Assembly (NCBI RefSeq): GCF_003610555.1
Contig: NZ_RAPQ01000010.1
Coordinates: forward strand, 372,001-436,000
DNA: 64,000 bases
From: Marinifilum flexuosum
GTDB lineage: Bacteria; Bacteroidota; Bacteroidia; Bacteroidales; Marinifilaceae
Reading direction: 5' to 3'
Shown: piece by piece, positions 44,560 to 55,004 of the stretch
Layout: every line of letters starts with the position of its first letter
Numbering within the stretch: position 1 is the stretch's first letter
Position numbers and translations under genes: made by a program
Notes under the pieces: generated by a model
What the model was told of the DNA's origin: nothing
The model's input: only the letters and a program-made list of their open reading frames with translations
Databases searched by the model: none

Positions 44560-45606
44560 CTATTCCAATCGATTTTCTTTCCTACGCTTCCAAATTACCC
44601 AAATCACAACTGGTGCTCCAATAAATGCAGTTACCGAATTGATAGGCATTTCCTGCTCCATTCCTGGCATTCGTGCCAAAAGATTACACAATAAGGCTGT
44701 TGCTGCTCCCAGCAAAGCTGCATTCAATATCAAATAAAAATGGTTTGAAGTTTTCGATAACAACTTGGCCAAATGCGGTACTGCAACACCTATAAAAATT
44801 ATGGGGCCACAAAATGAAGTCACAATGGCGGTTAAAAATCCCGAAAAGGCAATAATTAAAAAACGTGCCCTTTTGATATTCAATCCCAAGTTAGAAGCAT
44901 ATCGATCTCCCAAAGCCAATAAATTTAACGACTTGCTTAAAAATGTTGCCAAGATAGAAGGAATTACGGTAATTAAACCAAACATCATGGCACGTTCGGT
45001 TGCCAAACGGCTAAAACTACCCAAACCCCAAATCACGTAATTGTATACATCTTCTTCAGGGCTATAGAATTTTAGCAAACTTACCAATGAACTGCTTAGG
45101 TATCCAATCATCACACCAATAATCAGGACACTTAAAGTTCCTCCTATGCGATGCGAAATAAACAGGATCAAAGCCAAAACCAAGGCTGCTCCAATTAAGG
45201 ATGAAAAAACAACTGCAAAATCTCCCCAGGCTCCCAAACTGGTAAAAGTAAATCCCAGAATATTCCCTGTGAATAGCATTACAAAGGCAACACCCAAACT
45301 CGAACCTGATGAAATCCCCAAAACCGAAGGTCCAGCCAGTGGATTTCGAAACAAAGTTTGCATTAATAAACCAGCAACTCCCAAAGCCATTCCTGCACCC
45401 AAAGAAACTATGGTTTGAGGCAATCTTGTTTTAAGAATAATGTTCTCATAAATTCTGTTTACCTCTTCTCCGGTAAACAAAATTGCTTTAATCTCCGACA
45501 AAGGGATGTGTATCGATCCCAACACAAGGTTCAATAAAACAAGAAAAACCAGCAACAGAGTTGCCAGTGTTATTACAATTGATATTCTTCCTAATTTATG
45601 GATCAT
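44560..45606 (-). CDS. btuC: FecCD-family permease, cobalamin type
   Basis: A 348-residue inner-membrane permease with about ten hydrophobic segments. The family block RNPLAGPSVLGISSGS is near residue 90, and GPIIFIGVAVPHLAK is near the C-terminal third, the loop that contacts the ATPase. It overlaps the substrate-binding gene by 4 bp and is 2 bp from btuD. With btuF and btuD it forms a full importer. The cargo is assigned from the cobalamin operon, not from the sequence of this protein. Confidence 0.9.
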   Translation of the reverse strand: MIHKLGRISIVITLATLLLVFLVLLNLVLGSIHIPLSEIKAILFTGEEVNRIYENIILKTRLPQTIVSLGAGMALGVAGLLMQTLFRNPLAGPSVLGISSGSSLGVAFVMLFTGNILGFTFTSLGAWGDFAVVFSSLIGAALVLALILFISHRIGGTLSVLIIGVMIGYLSSSLVSLLKFYSPEEDVYNYVIWGLGSFSRLATERAMMFGLITVIPSILATFLSKSLNLLALGDRYASNLGLNIKRARFLIIAFSGFLTAIVTSFCGPIIFIGVAVPHLAKLLSKTSNHFYLILNAALLGAATALLCNLLARMPGMEQEMPINSVTAFIGAPVVIWVIWKRRKENRLE

Positions 45607-46724
45607 TTCAGCTTTTCGTAAAAATAAGGTTTATGCCCCGGTAACAATTCCGGATGAAAAAAGTGAATGTAATCTGCCAGCAGAACATCAGGTTTCATAC
45701 CTGCCTGTTCGTAATATGGCTTTTCACGAATGTTGCACAAAATTACATTCTTATTCTGAAATGCACTAAAGTCCATATATCTTGGATCCTGATCACCCAA
45801 ATCTTTTAAGCTTAATCCTGATTTTTCGGGATGAATAATTCTCCAAAAATCACAATTGGAAGCCTTGCTGTATATGGTTTCAAAATCTACCGGGTAAGCG
45901 CCTTGTTTATTGTCCTTGATAATGTAATCAGCTCCTGCATCGCGAAAATAGTGCGCATAAAAACTATTTCCTCCAGGAACATACCAGCTTCCCGATCTCA
46001 TTTTACCAGAGAAAACTGTTGGTCGTTTTTCAACATTCGAGGCAATTTTTTTTAGGTTTTGATATCGCGATTCAATTCCATTAAAGATAGAATCTGCTTT
46101 CTCTTCCTGCCCTACAAAAAGAGCAAGCATTTTAATCCATTCTGCGCGCCCCAATGGAGTTTCCTCATTATAGGCAGCCATTGGTACCAAAGGAATCCCA
46201 AGGTTTCTCAACACATCGAAACCTCCAACTTTAAATGGAGATACAAAGATTACATCCGGATCTAGAGCCGCAAGCATTTCAAGATTAAAGTTTCCTTCTT
46301 TTCCAATTCTTTTCACCTTTCCGGCTTCAACCAAGGCTTTCATTCCTTCGTGTCGCAGGTATCGACTGCTGTTTATGGCTACAATATCATCGATATCATC
46401 CAAGGCAAAAAAGTAACTTAACTGCGTACTCGACAAACAAACAATTCTTTTACAAGGAACCGGAATATCATTTGGAAGGCCTTTTGCCTTTGCTTTATTC
46501 TTCACAAGACTGAAGGTATCAAAAACACCATCTTCTCCTTTTTTATGAATCTTTACAAGTGTCTTGTCACCATGCTTTTCAATCTTGAATTCTTTAGCAT
46601 GCTTTAATGATATCTCAATGACTTCATCTTGTTTGTTTTCTTTTGTTGCATTTGATGACTTGTTATTGCAAGCATTCAGAAACAAGCTTAAACTTATAGT
46701 CAGAAGAAAAATAATCTTTTTCAT
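45603..46724 (-). CDS. btuF: ABC substrate-binding lipoprotein, BtuF-like
   Basis: A 373-residue lipoprotein with signal LLTISLSLFLNAC. The periplasmic-binding fold of the TroA/FecB/BtuF class follows, with PVPCKRIVCLSSTQLSYFFA, the helix backbone region, and LDPDVIFVSPFKVGG. About 75 residues between the lipid anchor and the core form a spacer. It delivers cargo to BtuC. Given its neighbours this is expected to be cobalamin, cobinamide or another corrinoid. The gene lies 10 bp after cbiK. Confidence 0.87.
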   Translation of the reverse strand: MKKIIFLLTISLSLFLNACNNKSSNATKENKQDEVIEISLKHAKEFKIEKHGDKTLVKIHKKGEDGVFDTFSLVKNKAKAKGLPNDIPVPCKRIVCLSSTQLSYFFALDDIDDIVAINSSRYLRHEGMKALVEAGKVKRIGKEGNFNLEMLAALDPDVIFVSPFKVGGFDVLRNLGIPLVPMAAYNEETPLGRAEWIKMLALFVGQEEKADSIFNGIESRYQNLKKIASNVEKRPTVFSGKMRSGSWYVPGGNSFYAHYFRDAGADYIIKDNKQGAYPVDFETIYSKASNCDFWRIIHPEKSGLSLKDLGDQDPRYMDFSAFQNKNVILCNIREKPYYEQAGMKPDVLLADYIHFFHPELLPGHKPYFYEKLK

Positions 46725-46734
46725 GATTCAGATT

Positions 46735-47610
46735 TTAACGAATTCCTAGCTCTTGACAAATTGCTTTCAAATGTTCAACCCAAATTCCAACAACAGAATC
46801 ATATTCAGCCAAACCTATCATTGCAACTTCTGTTTTAAACCCTTCCTTCTCAAGATTGGTTTTCCAACTGTCCTCCTCGTTTCCTGCCATATCATTTCGC
46901 GCGTGATCACCAGCTACCGACATAAAAGGAGTTAATATTACCTTTTTAATTCCATTCGATTTTAACTGAGGAAGAATAGCATCCAAAAGAGGAAATCCTT
47001 CTACCGTACCTACAAAGTATTGATCTGATTTTTGCTTTAAATAGTATTCAAATCCAGGATAATAAATATTCGACTGGTGATGTGAACCATGTCCCATAAA
47101 CAGAACTGCTGTTTTAGAATTCAGTTTACTTTTAAACTGTTGGTGAAGGGCATCCGCCAATTGCATCTGATCATGATCTAAAAATAGCAATGGAGCTCCT
47201 ATCTCAGTTACTTTAATTCCTTTAGGCATTCCATTAAAGGCTTCAACTGTATGCTTCAAATTATCGTACTCTTCGCCAGGAATGATATGTAAGGATTGAA
47301 CCGCAACATGAGTAAATCCATCCTCTCCCATTTTAGCCAATGCTTCAGCAGGAGAATCAATATTTTCACCTCTTTTCTTCAAAATCTTTCTAACGATTTT
47401 GGAAGTATAAGCCCATCGAATCTCCACATTGGGAAACTCGGCTTTTACAATTTTATCAATATTCTCGAATGCCACTCTGGTCTCAGGATAGCTACTTCCA
47501 AATGTTACCAAAAGAATGCCTTTTTTGTCCTCTGCTTTTTTATGCGCATATGTCATTTGCACATTCAATATCAACAAGAAAAATATACTTAAATGCAATA
47601 TTCGTCTCAT
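46735..47610 (-). CDS. cbiK: Exported sirohydrochlorin cobaltochelatase (CbiK type)
   Basis: A 291-residue CbiK-family class II chelatase. CbiK inserts Co2+ into sirohydrochlorin, the first committed step of the anaerobic route. Family blocks are GILLVTFGSSYPETRVAF, HIIPGEEYDNL with a metal-site His, LFMGHGSHHQSN and LTPFMSVAGDHARNDMAG with the second and third His. The N-terminus MRRILHLSIFFLLILNVQMTYA is a signal peptide, so the protein should be periplasmic, while its substrate is cytosolic. A periplasmic CbiK is known in Desulfovibrio. It may instead handle metal or tetrapyrrole at the envelope with the receptor and PepSY genes beside it. Confidence 0.88.
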   Translation of the reverse strand: MRRILHLSIFFLLILNVQMTYAHKKAEDKKGILLVTFGSSYPETRVAFENIDKIVKAEFPNVEIRWAYTSKIVRKILKKRGENIDSPAEALAKMGEDGFTHVAVQSLHIIPGEEYDNLKHTVEAFNGMPKGIKVTEIGAPLLFLDHDQMQLADALHQQFKSKLNSKTAVLFMGHGSHHQSNIYYPGFEYYLKQKSDQYFVGTVEGFPLLDAILPQLKSNGIKKVILTPFMSVAGDHARNDMAGNEEDSWKTNLEKEGFKTEVAMIGLAEYDSVVGIWVEHLKAICQELGIR

Positions 47611-47614
47611 AGTG

Positions 47615-49093
47615 CTATAATTTTTTAGTTTTAATTAGTTTGTTGTAATTTCTTTTAAACCATTTAAAAGAAAGCCTCATTCCTGTAATGCTAACTGCTA
47701 AACCAATTAGCGATAAGAGAACCAAAAGAGTTTTTCGTATCGTGTCATTTTGCTTTAGTATGGCCAAATCGAATGTGTGAAAAAAGCGATACAGCCAGCG
47801 TCGCAATCGAGTATTTTTAGTTAATTTTTTAATGCGTTCTCCACTTGCCGGATCAATATACAGCCAGGTATTAAGCGCATCAGAAAGTTCTATTTTATAG
47901 GCCGAAGTCGGTAAATAATACATCGCTGATCCAGAATAATAATTGTCGTAACCTTTCTGCTCAACTACAGAGAATTTAGTATCCTTAAATTTCTCTTCAG
48001 ACTCTTGTTTGATATCCGCTAAACTAAATTTCTTTTGCGGAATCACTTTACCATGATCTAAAGAGTAAATCTCAGATTTTTGATAATCGTCGTAATAAAC
48101 CCTGAATTGAGGAGAGTTTAAAACGCTTTTCCACTCAACTTTGCGAACTCCTTCCTTCTTGTCGAGAGCTGCAAAAATTTCCTTTGGCAATATATTTTTA
48201 TGACCCGATAATTCTAACTTTTGATTCCATTCAATGTCAACCTTCTCTTTAGAATTTACACCAACCATCCAGTCGGGGATTGAAGTAACAGAAACCAATC
48301 CACTCAAAATAAAAGTGAACACAAATATACCAAAGAAAAAACCTGTTAGGTGATGCCACTTGTACCAAAACTTCTTGTATGGACTGATTCCCTTTTCTTT
48401 TCTCTTTCGAAGTCGAACCAATCCAGCATAAATGCCTGTTACAGACATTAAAATTCCTAATGAGGATAGAATGATAATGACCAATCTCCATGTATCTTTC
48501 GCCAAGCGAAGTTTTTTAAAGTAAATCCAATGCGGAATTGCTCCAAAACGCGCACTCCATCTGGCTCTTCTGTTGGTTTCCTGTACAATTTCACCTGTTT
48601 TTTCTGAAATGTATAAAACAGTGTGAGCCGGGTCATTCATTTTGCATTTGTACAATGGCAATAAAGGTCGATAGTAAGACCATGGCATCCAATCATCCAA
48701 TTCATTCATCTTTTCTATTTCCTTCACAGGATATCCGTTAAAAGATGAGCTTAGTTTTTTGGCATGATTTTCATCAAAAGAAGCAATCTTTTTTAAACTT
48801 ATCGCATCATAAGTTTTTTGAGCTTTTCGGCCTGATTTAACTCTATAAACAGGTTTTCCATCACACAATTCCAATGTAACTTTACCATTGAAAGAATTTG
48901 GAGGAGCTTGTAAATTCTCAAAATCCTGTTTATGAAACTCGGTAAGATGTAAAAATCGATCTTTGCGAGAAGCATGAGGAAAGCCATCGAAAATAAGAAC
49001 GATACCAGAAATGAACCAAACCACAAACATCAGGCTCAATAGTGAACCTGATATGTTGTGGATTTGAATGAGATATTTATTTAATTTTTTCAA
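47615..49093 (-). CDS. PepSY-domain inner-membrane protein (PiuB-like)
   Basis: A 492-residue protein with four membrane helices: LIQIHNISGSLLSLMF at the N-terminus, LVIIILSSLGILMSVTG, WHHLTGFFFGIFVFTFIL and LLVLLSLIGLAVSITGM. PepSY-type periplasmic segments lie between. His residues on helices 1, 3 and 4 (IHNISG, WHHLTG, FHTFDL) resemble the heme-binding pattern of PepSY membrane reductases linked to metal-chelate uptake. It is 3 bp upstream of cbiK by gap and just after the receptor gene. A reductase step in corrinoid or metal uptake is plausible but inferred. Confidence 0.82.
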   Translation of the reverse strand: MKKLNKYLIQIHNISGSLLSLMFVVWFISGIVLIFDGFPHASRKDRFLHLTEFHKQDFENLQAPPNSFNGKVTLELCDGKPVYRVKSGRKAQKTYDAISLKKIASFDENHAKKLSSSFNGYPVKEIEKMNELDDWMPWSYYRPLLPLYKCKMNDPAHTVLYISEKTGEIVQETNRRARWSARFGAIPHWIYFKKLRLAKDTWRLVIIILSSLGILMSVTGIYAGLVRLRKRKEKGISPYKKFWYKWHHLTGFFFGIFVFTFILSGLVSVTSIPDWMVGVNSKEKVDIEWNQKLELSGHKNILPKEIFAALDKKEGVRKVEWKSVLNSPQFRVYYDDYQKSEIYSLDHGKVIPQKKFSLADIKQESEEKFKDTKFSVVEQKGYDNYYSGSAMYYLPTSAYKIELSDALNTWLYIDPASGERIKKLTKNTRLRRWLYRFFHTFDLAILKQNDTIRKTLLVLLSLIGLAVSITGMRLSFKWFKRNYNKLIKTKKL

Positions 49094-49095
49094 AA

Positions 49096-51279
49096 CTATT
49101 GAGCAAAATTGATTTTAATACCAGCAAAAAATGTACGTCCAGGATTAATGGTTCCATAATGAGAGCCATAAGGACTATCATCTACATAGTCGAAAATGTT
49201 ATCAACCCCAATCTGAGCTTCTAAAATGAATGAACCCAAGTTTAAAAACTTGTGATTGGTGGTTAATTTCCACAAATCGTATCCTTTGGCATTATCTTCT
49301 CCATTGTCATATGATTTTTCATCCTGAATACGTCCCAAAATCGTTGCATTAAAGGAATAGTTCTTCCATGAACGATCGTAAGCCAAACGAACATTTCCAT
49401 AGTTTTCAGCAACTCCATCTAATTTTTCGCCTGTAGTTTCATCTTTGGCATCAACATAGCTGTATCCTCCTCCAAGCGTAAAACCTGCTCCTAATTTTGC
49501 ATTCAGTAAGAAATCAATCCCTTGCGATTTCGATTCCTCAACATTGTAATGTTTTCGTCTATTCTTAATGCCATTATCAGCATCTCCAGGTTCAAGATCA
49601 ATGGTTTCATAGGCAATCAAATCATCTACATTATTAATGTATCCTGTAATGCTTGCAGTTAGAAAATCATTGTGAAACTCTACGCCCAAAGAAGAATATT
49701 GTGATTTCTGAGGATCCAGCTTTTCATTACCCAAATAAAGAGTTCCTCTTTTTTCGTAGGCATAATACAATTCTTTTACTGTTGGGGCTTTAAAACCATA
49801 TCCATAAGTTCCCCTAAAATTGAAATGGTCTAGTTTATAAAGTAAAGATACTTTAGGAGTAAAAGCGCTACCAAACTCATTATGCTTTACGTAACGGGCT
49901 CCTGCTACCAACTGAAATCTTTCCAGGAATTTGATTTCTTCCTGTGCATACAAAGCAATTGTTTTAGCATCAGCCTTTCCATTTACCAATCGATCTTCCG
50001 AAACCATTTTCTCTTTCAGATAATCAGCACCAAGAGTAAGCGTGTTACTCTTAGAAATGGCATTCACATACTTCATTCTAAAATTGCTCATTCTTTGATC
50101 ATTCTGAATGTCTTTATCGCTTTTCTTGTAACTCTTGAACTCTTGATTGTATCGATAATAGTATCTGTATTGATCAAAGTTATAATCAACAGATATATAA
50201 TCTTTCTTATTCAATAAGTACTTGGCTCCTGCTTCAAAAGATTTGTCGGTATAGAAATAACCATATTTATAGATAGAAGTAGGCCTTTTTACATGTTTTT
50301 TGAAAAATGAATTTCCGGCATATACTTCCAATCTTTTAGTGGCACGAAACTTTAAGGTTTGAGCAAATGTAAAGTCATTGTACTCATATTGTGCTTTTTT
50401 ATCCGTTTCAACCAATTCATCATCATCAATTTCAAAAGGGCTTAATTTCCAGCCATCACTTCTTTTGTGATTAAAGTTTCCATTCCATGAGAACTTACCC
50501 AGGTTAAGATCAACCGTATTGCTTTGCTGATAAGTTCGATATTCACGAATACGACTCGTATTTGAAATATTAATCTTCTGCTTTGATTTTTTGGTAATGA
50601 TATTCACAACACCCGCAATCGCATCCGATCCATAAAGCAGAGAAGATGCACCTTTTAAAACTTCAATGCGCTCCACATCATCAGGATTAATTCTATTTAG
50701 GTCGGTATTTCCACCAACATCTCCATACATGCGTTTGCCATCAACAAGAACCAGAATAAAATCGTTCCCCAAACCATTAATGGTCATCATACCTCCCATG
50801 GTTCCTGGGTTAAAATCGAATGATGGACTCACACTCATCATCAGCTCATTAAAATCTGAAGCTCCTGCACTTGCAATGGCTTTTTTACCAATCAATTCAG
50901 TTTGAACCGGAGCTGTTTTCAAATGGTGAGCGGTACCTGTTCCGGTTACAACAATTTCTCCCAACTGACTTTTGGATTCAACCATTGCAAAATTTAGAAC
51001 ATTAATACCTTCTTTAATGGTAATTTTCTGCTTTTGACGGCTATATCCCGAAAAGGATACAACCAAATCGTAATCACCCGGCGATAAATTTTTAATCTTA
51101 TATTCACCTTTGTTGTTTGTTGCTGTACCTGTAGTAGTGCCTGAAAAATATACACTGGCACCTGGCATTGCTTGTTGGTTGCTTTTTTGGGTTACCACCC
51201 CTTTTAGCACAGCATTCTGTGCATTAACGAAAGTCACTGAAATCAGTAGCATAATAGCTACAACATAAATCTTTTGCAT
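49096..51279 (-). CDS. btuB: TonB-dependent outer-membrane receptor, BtuB-like
   Basis: A 727-residue receptor with signal peptide AIMLLISVTFVNAQ. A carboxypeptidase-like domain (MPGASVYFSGT, about 25-105) comes first. The TonB box region and plug (EIVVTGTGTAHHLKTAP; VERIEVLKGASSLLYGSDAIAG) lead to a 22-strand-type barrel ending AGIKINFAQ. It is the first gene after the cobalamin riboswitch, so it is probably the corrinoid importer of this locus. The length and layout are usual for Bacteroidota. The substrate rests on the riboswitch and neighbours. Confidence 0.92.
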   Translation of the reverse strand: MQKIYVVAIMLLISVTFVNAQNAVLKGVVTQKSNQQAMPGASVYFSGTTTGTATNNKGEYKIKNLSPGDYDLVVSFSGYSRQKQKITIKEGINVLNFAMVESKSQLGEIVVTGTGTAHHLKTAPVQTELIGKKAIASAGASDFNELMMSVSPSFDFNPGTMGGMMTINGLGNDFILVLVDGKRMYGDVGGNTDLNRINPDDVERIEVLKGASSLLYGSDAIAGVVNIITKKSKQKINISNTSRIREYRTYQQSNTVDLNLGKFSWNGNFNHKRSDGWKLSPFEIDDDELVETDKKAQYEYNDFTFAQTLKFRATKRLEVYAGNSFFKKHVKRPTSIYKYGYFYTDKSFEAGAKYLLNKKDYISVDYNFDQYRYYYRYNQEFKSYKKSDKDIQNDQRMSNFRMKYVNAISKSNTLTLGADYLKEKMVSEDRLVNGKADAKTIALYAQEEIKFLERFQLVAGARYVKHNEFGSAFTPKVSLLYKLDHFNFRGTYGYGFKAPTVKELYYAYEKRGTLYLGNEKLDPQKSQYSSLGVEFHNDFLTASITGYINNVDDLIAYETIDLEPGDADNGIKNRRKHYNVEESKSQGIDFLLNAKLGAGFTLGGGYSYVDAKDETTGEKLDGVAENYGNVRLAYDRSWKNYSFNATILGRIQDEKSYDNGEDNAKGYDLWKLTTNHKFLNLGSFILEAQIGVDNIFDYVDDSPYGSHYGTINPGRTFFAGIKINFAQ

Positions 51280-51404
51280 AGCAAGATATTAAAACATTAA
51301 TAACTTCACTTTGCAATCCTTAATAACGACGAGAATAATTCAGAACATTAAAACCAATAAGTCCCAAACACAAACTTCTGTCCCGGAAGCAAAATGTTTA
51401 ATCA

Positions 51405-51598
51405 CTGTGATGGCAGGTCTTCTGACTTATCCTGATTTTTATGCCTTCCCATTCAATCTAAAACCGAACAGTGGCTGTAGTATAAAAACCGCGATCCCGA
51501 AACTTTGGAACCAGACTTACAGCAGCGGGAACTGTTGCAGATTTTCACTGCATTCCCTTTTAATCCTATTGCACAAGAAGATGCAACTAGAACCATTA
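51405..51598 (-). ncRNA. Cobalamin riboswitch
   Basis: On the minus strand the B12 box AAGTCAGAAGACCTGCCATC (complement of 51409-51428) ends an aptamer. It also holds AAAAGGGAATGCAGTGAAAA, CAACAGTTCCCGCTGCTGTA and CCACTG...GGGAAGGC, all in the class order. It lies between its own promoter and the btuB start, about 130 bases downstream, so B12 binding should repress the whole uptake and biosynthesis operon. The 3' sequence CTTCCGGGACAGAAG may be part of the switching hairpin. Confidence 0.95.
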
Positions 51599-51604
51599 CG
51601 ATCG

Positions 51605-51634
51605 CAAAAGTATATATTATTTTTTTACTGACAA
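51605..51634 (-). promoter_or_regulatory. Promoter of the cobalamin operon
   Basis: Minus-strand -7 TACTTTTG (51605-51612) and -33 TTG (51632-51634), spacing 19. Transcription would begin close to the riboswitch 5' end. Confidence 0.7.
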
Positions 51635-51664
51635 GTGTGCTATTGAGCAGGAAAGTTTATTGCA

Positions 51665-51699
51665 TAAAAAAAGCCGTTTCATTTCTGAAACGGCTTTTA
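51665..51699 (-). terminator. Terminator after tRNA-Gly/tRNA-Leu
   Basis: A 10-bp perfect stem AAGCCGTTTC / GAAACGGCTT (51671-51680 with 51687-51696) is followed by a minus-strand T tract. Confidence 0.92.
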
Positions 51700-51702
51700 C
51701 CC

Positions 51703-51789
51703 TGGTACCCGGGGCGGGACTTGAACCCGCACGGCCGTGAAGCCACTGGATTTTAAGTCCAGCGTGTCTACCAATTCCACCACCCGGGC
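51703..51789 (-). tRNA. tRNA-Leu (TAA)
   Basis: A long-variable-arm tRNA: acceptor GCCCGGG/CCCGGGT, anticodon loop CTTAAAA giving TAA, T arm GGTTCAAGTCC. The 3' CCA (51703-51705) is encoded, unlike the other tRNAs here. Confidence 0.96.
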
Positions 51790-51805
51790 ATCCTTATTGG
51801 ATTTG

Positions 51806-51878
51806 AGCGAGAAACGAGACTCGAACTCGCGACCCTAACCTTGGCAAGGTTATGCTCTACCAACTGAGCTATTCTCGC
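51806..51878 (-). tRNA. tRNA-Gly (GCC)
   Basis: 73 nt, acceptor GCGAGAA/TTCTCGC, anticodon loop TTGCCAA giving GCC. It precedes tRNA-Leu by 16 bp on one transcript. CCA is not encoded. Confidence 0.96.
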
Positions 51879-52204
51879 ATTTTGCTTTTTAAAAGTGAAC
51901 CGTTGTTCTCTCAATTGCGATGCAAATATATGCGTATTTTTTTATTCTGCAAAAGAAAAAAAACAATTATCTCATTTTTTTTTGATCCCTATAAAAGCTT
52001 TCATCGCCACAGCATTTCTGACTTGTTGAAATTCAGACAATAGGCTCCAAAAGCCTTTAATAATGGGAATCTCACTTTTTTTATTTTTTTTTTATAAAGC
52101 TAAGATCAAATAAAAATATTGTCACAGTTTGAACTGATTTTTTAAAGTAAATTTCAAATAAATCTGACTTTTTGTGGCGGATATTTTTAATCGAGCTCAG
52201 CTTA
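51879..52204. other. 326-bp spacer upstream of tRNA-Gly
   Basis: It holds a tRNA promoter (minus-strand -7 TATATTTG at 51923-51930 and -33 TTTTG near 51950, spacing 19). The rest is AT-rich with T runs; I see no gene or clear mutS terminator. Confidence 0.5.
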
Positions 52205-54868
52205 TTACAATCCTGAGATCTTTTTTATCTCATTTAATTTGTTCAAAGCTTCAATCGGAGTAAGATTATTTACATCCAAATCCGATATTTCTTCACGAAT
52301 TTGTTCCAATACCGGATCATCAAGCTGGAAAAAACTCATTTGGTAACCTTCTCTTTGTTGTGCAATATCACCAACAGGTTTTGCCAAGGACTCTCCATTC
52401 TTGTTTCCTTCCAACTGAATTAGAATTTCATCAGCACGTTTCACTACCGATTTTGGCATACCAGCCATTCTGGCAACATGAATCCCAAAACTGTGATTTG
52501 AACCTCCAGGAACCAATTTTCTTAAGAAAATCACCTTATTGTTGACTTCCTTTACCGAAACATTGTAATTTTTTACCCTATTAAATGCTTTCTCCATCTC
52601 ATTCAATTCGTGGTAATGGGTTGCAAATAAAGTTTTTGCCTTTGCTTTTGCATTTTCATGGATATACTCCACAATTGACCATGCTATGGAAATACCATCA
52701 TAAGTACTGGTACCTCGTCCCAATTCATCCAAAAGAATCAAGCTTCGCGATGATAGGTTATTCAAAATGCTGGCAGCCTCATTCATCTCTACCATGAAAG
52801 TTGATTCCCCCAAAGAGATGTTATCCGAAGCTCCTACACGTGTAAATATCTTGTCAACATATCCTATTTTTGCTGATTCGGCCGGAACGAAACTACCAAT
52901 TTGCGCCATCAGAACAATTAATGCAGTTTGCCTTAACAAGGCAGATTTCCCAGCCATATTCGGACCTGTAATAATAATTACCTGCTGGCTTTCATTGTCA
53001 AGATAAACATCATTGGCAATGTACTGCTCATCAATTGGCAATTGCTTTTCGATTACCGGATGTCTTCCTTGTTTTATATCTATTACCGATGAATCATTAA
53101 TTTCCGGACAAGAATAATGATTGTCTCTTGCCAATCGCGCAAAAGACAATAAACAATCCAAGCGACCAATCATTGCTGCATTTAACTGAATGGAAGAAAT
53201 ATAATCCGCAATACTTAAAACCAACTCATTGTAAAGTCTGGTTTCCAGAGCTAATATTTTCTCTTCAGCACCAAGAATTTTCTCTTCATACTCTTTTAAT
53301 TCCTGAGTAATATAACGCTCAGCACTCACCAAAGTCTGTTTTCTTATCCATTCTTCAGGAACTTTATCCTTATGCGTATTTCTTACCTCAATATAGTATC
53401 CAAACACATTATTGAAACCTATTTTTAAGGAAGGAATTCCTGTTCTCTCACTCTCGCGAACCTGCATTTGCACCAGGTAATCTTTACCTGAGAATGCAAT
53501 TTTTCGCAATTCATCCAATTCTTCAGAAACACCATCAGCTATTACACCACCTTTGCTTACCATATTTGGAGGATCAGCTTTTATCTCCTTCTCAATTTTC
53601 TCACGAACACTAATGCATGGGTTCAACTGCTCTCCAATTTTTAGCAGGCCAGCATTTCCGGAGTTCAAACAGAAACTCTTGATTGGTTCAATGGCTAACA
53701 GAGCATTTTTTAACTGAACCACTTCGCGAGGACTCACTCTTGCCACAGCCACTTTGGAAATAATTCTTTCCAAATCTCCAATTTGCCTGATTTCATCCTC
53801 AACACTAAAGGCTTCATTGTCCTTTTCGTAGAAATATTTCACTACATCCAATCGGGTATTGATACGAGCGGTATCTTTTAATGGCAAAGCAATCCAACGT
53901 TTCAGCAAACGAGAACCCATTGGACTCAAAGTTTTGTCCATGATCTGAGAAAGTGTATGCGCTCCATCATTTAAAGCACCAAATAGTTCAAGGTTTCGAA
54001 CCGTGAATTTATCCAACCACACATATCTGTCTTCCTCAATTCTGGAAAGCTGAGTCACATGTCCGGCCTGGCTGTGTTTGGTAATATCCAGATAATGTAA
54101 AACCGCACCCGAAGCAATGATTCCACTTCTTAAGTTTTGCACTCCAAAACCTTTTAGCGATGTGGTTTCAAAGTGTCTTAACAATCGATCATTAGCTGCA
54201 CTTTCGGTAAACACCCAATCATCCATTGTGAAGGTATAGAATTTACCACCAAACAATTCATGAAAGACTTTCTCTTTGCCTTTTTGATATAGTACTTCCT
54301 TGGGTTGAAAGTTCCCAAGCAATTTATCGATGTATTCAAAATTTCCTTCAGCAGTTAAAAACTCACCTGTCGATGCATCTAAAAAAGCAATCCCAGCAGT
54401 TTTCTTCTCCAAATGCACACAGGCCAAAAAATTATTTTCTCTATGCTCAAGTACATTATCATTATAGGAAACACCAGGAGTTACCAACTCGATAATTCCT
54501 CTTTTTACCAGCTTTTTGGTTTTTTTAGGATCTTCCAATTGCTCACAAATGGCAACGCGCATTCCTGCTCGAACCAATTTTGGCAAATATGTATCTATCG
54601 CATGATGTGGAAATCCGGCAAGTTCAACATATGATGCCGAACCATTGGCACGTTTGGTTAAAGTAATCCCTAAAATCTCCGATGCACGAATCGCATCACT
54701 CTCAAATGTCTCGTAAAAATCGCCCACTCTAAATAACAATATTGCATCAGGATGCTTTTCCTTCATCTGATAATATTGTTTCATTAATGGTGTTTCGACA
54801 GCTTTCTTCTGTTTTGCCAAGGGAATTCTATTTTGTGTGTTTGGTAATCTATTCTTTATCTCGAACAA
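52205..54868 (-). CDS. mutS: DNA mismatch repair protein MutS
   Basis: An 887-residue MutS that recognises mispairs and small loops. The mismatch-reading Phe-x-Glu is in [15 protein letters not shown] near residue 50. Connector, lever and clamp regions follow, then the ATPase with Walker [30 protein letters not shown] and [10 protein letters not shown]. The first ~17 residues ([12 protein letters not shown]) are not typical; a TTG start at the LAKQKK segment may be the true one. It is a single-gene unit divergent from the saccharopine-dehydrogenase-like gene. Confidence 0.96.
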   Translation of the reverse strand: MFEIKNRLPNTQNRIPLAKQKKAVETPLMKQYYQMKEKHPDAILLFRVGDFYETFESDAIRASEILGITLTKRANGSASYVELAGFPHHAIDTYLPKLVRAGMRVAICEQLEDPKKTKKLVKRGIIELVTPGVSYNDNVLEHRENNFLACVHLEKKTAGIAFLDASTGEFLTAEGNFEYIDKLLGNFQPKEVLYQKGKEKVFHELFGGKFYTFTMDDWVFTESAANDRLLRHFETTSLKGFGVQNLRSGIIASGAVLHYLDITKHSQAGHVTQLSRIEEDRYVWLDKFTVRNLELFGALNDGAHTLSQIMDKTLSPMGSRLLKRWIALPLKDTARINTRLDVVKYFYEKDNEAFSVEDEIRQIGDLERIISKVAVARVSPREVVQLKNALLAIEPIKSFCLNSGNAGLLKIGEQLNPCISVREKIEKEIKADPPNMVSKGGVIADGVSEELDELRKIAFSGKDYLVQMQVRESERTGIPSLKIGFNNVFGYYIEVRNTHKDKVPEEWIRKQTLVSAERYITQELKEYEEKILGAEEKILALETRLYNELVLSIADYISSIQLNAAMIGRLDCLLSFARLARDNHYSCPEINDSSVIDIKQGRHPVIEKQLPIDEQYIANDVYLDNESQQVIIITGPNMAGKSALLRQTALIVLMAQIGSFVPAESAKIGYVDKIFTRVGASDNISLGESTFMVEMNEAASILNNLSSRSLILLDELGRGTSTYDGISIAWSIVEYIHENAKAKAKTLFATHYHELNEMEKAFNRVKNYNVSVKEVNNKVIFLRKLVPGGSNHSFGIHVARMAGMPKSVVKRADEILIQLEGNKNGESLAKPVGDIAQQREGYQMSFFQLDDPVLEQIREEISDLDVNNLTPIEALNKLNEIKKISGL

Positions 54869-55004
54869 ATATACTCATTCCACAATAAAGTAATTGAGAG
54901 AATTTATGATTCAACAAAAGAAAAAAAGCTAAAATCTCATGGGATTTCAATATACAATGTTGTAAATTTAAGCTGATCGCATCTAAAATTTGACACATAA
55001 AATC

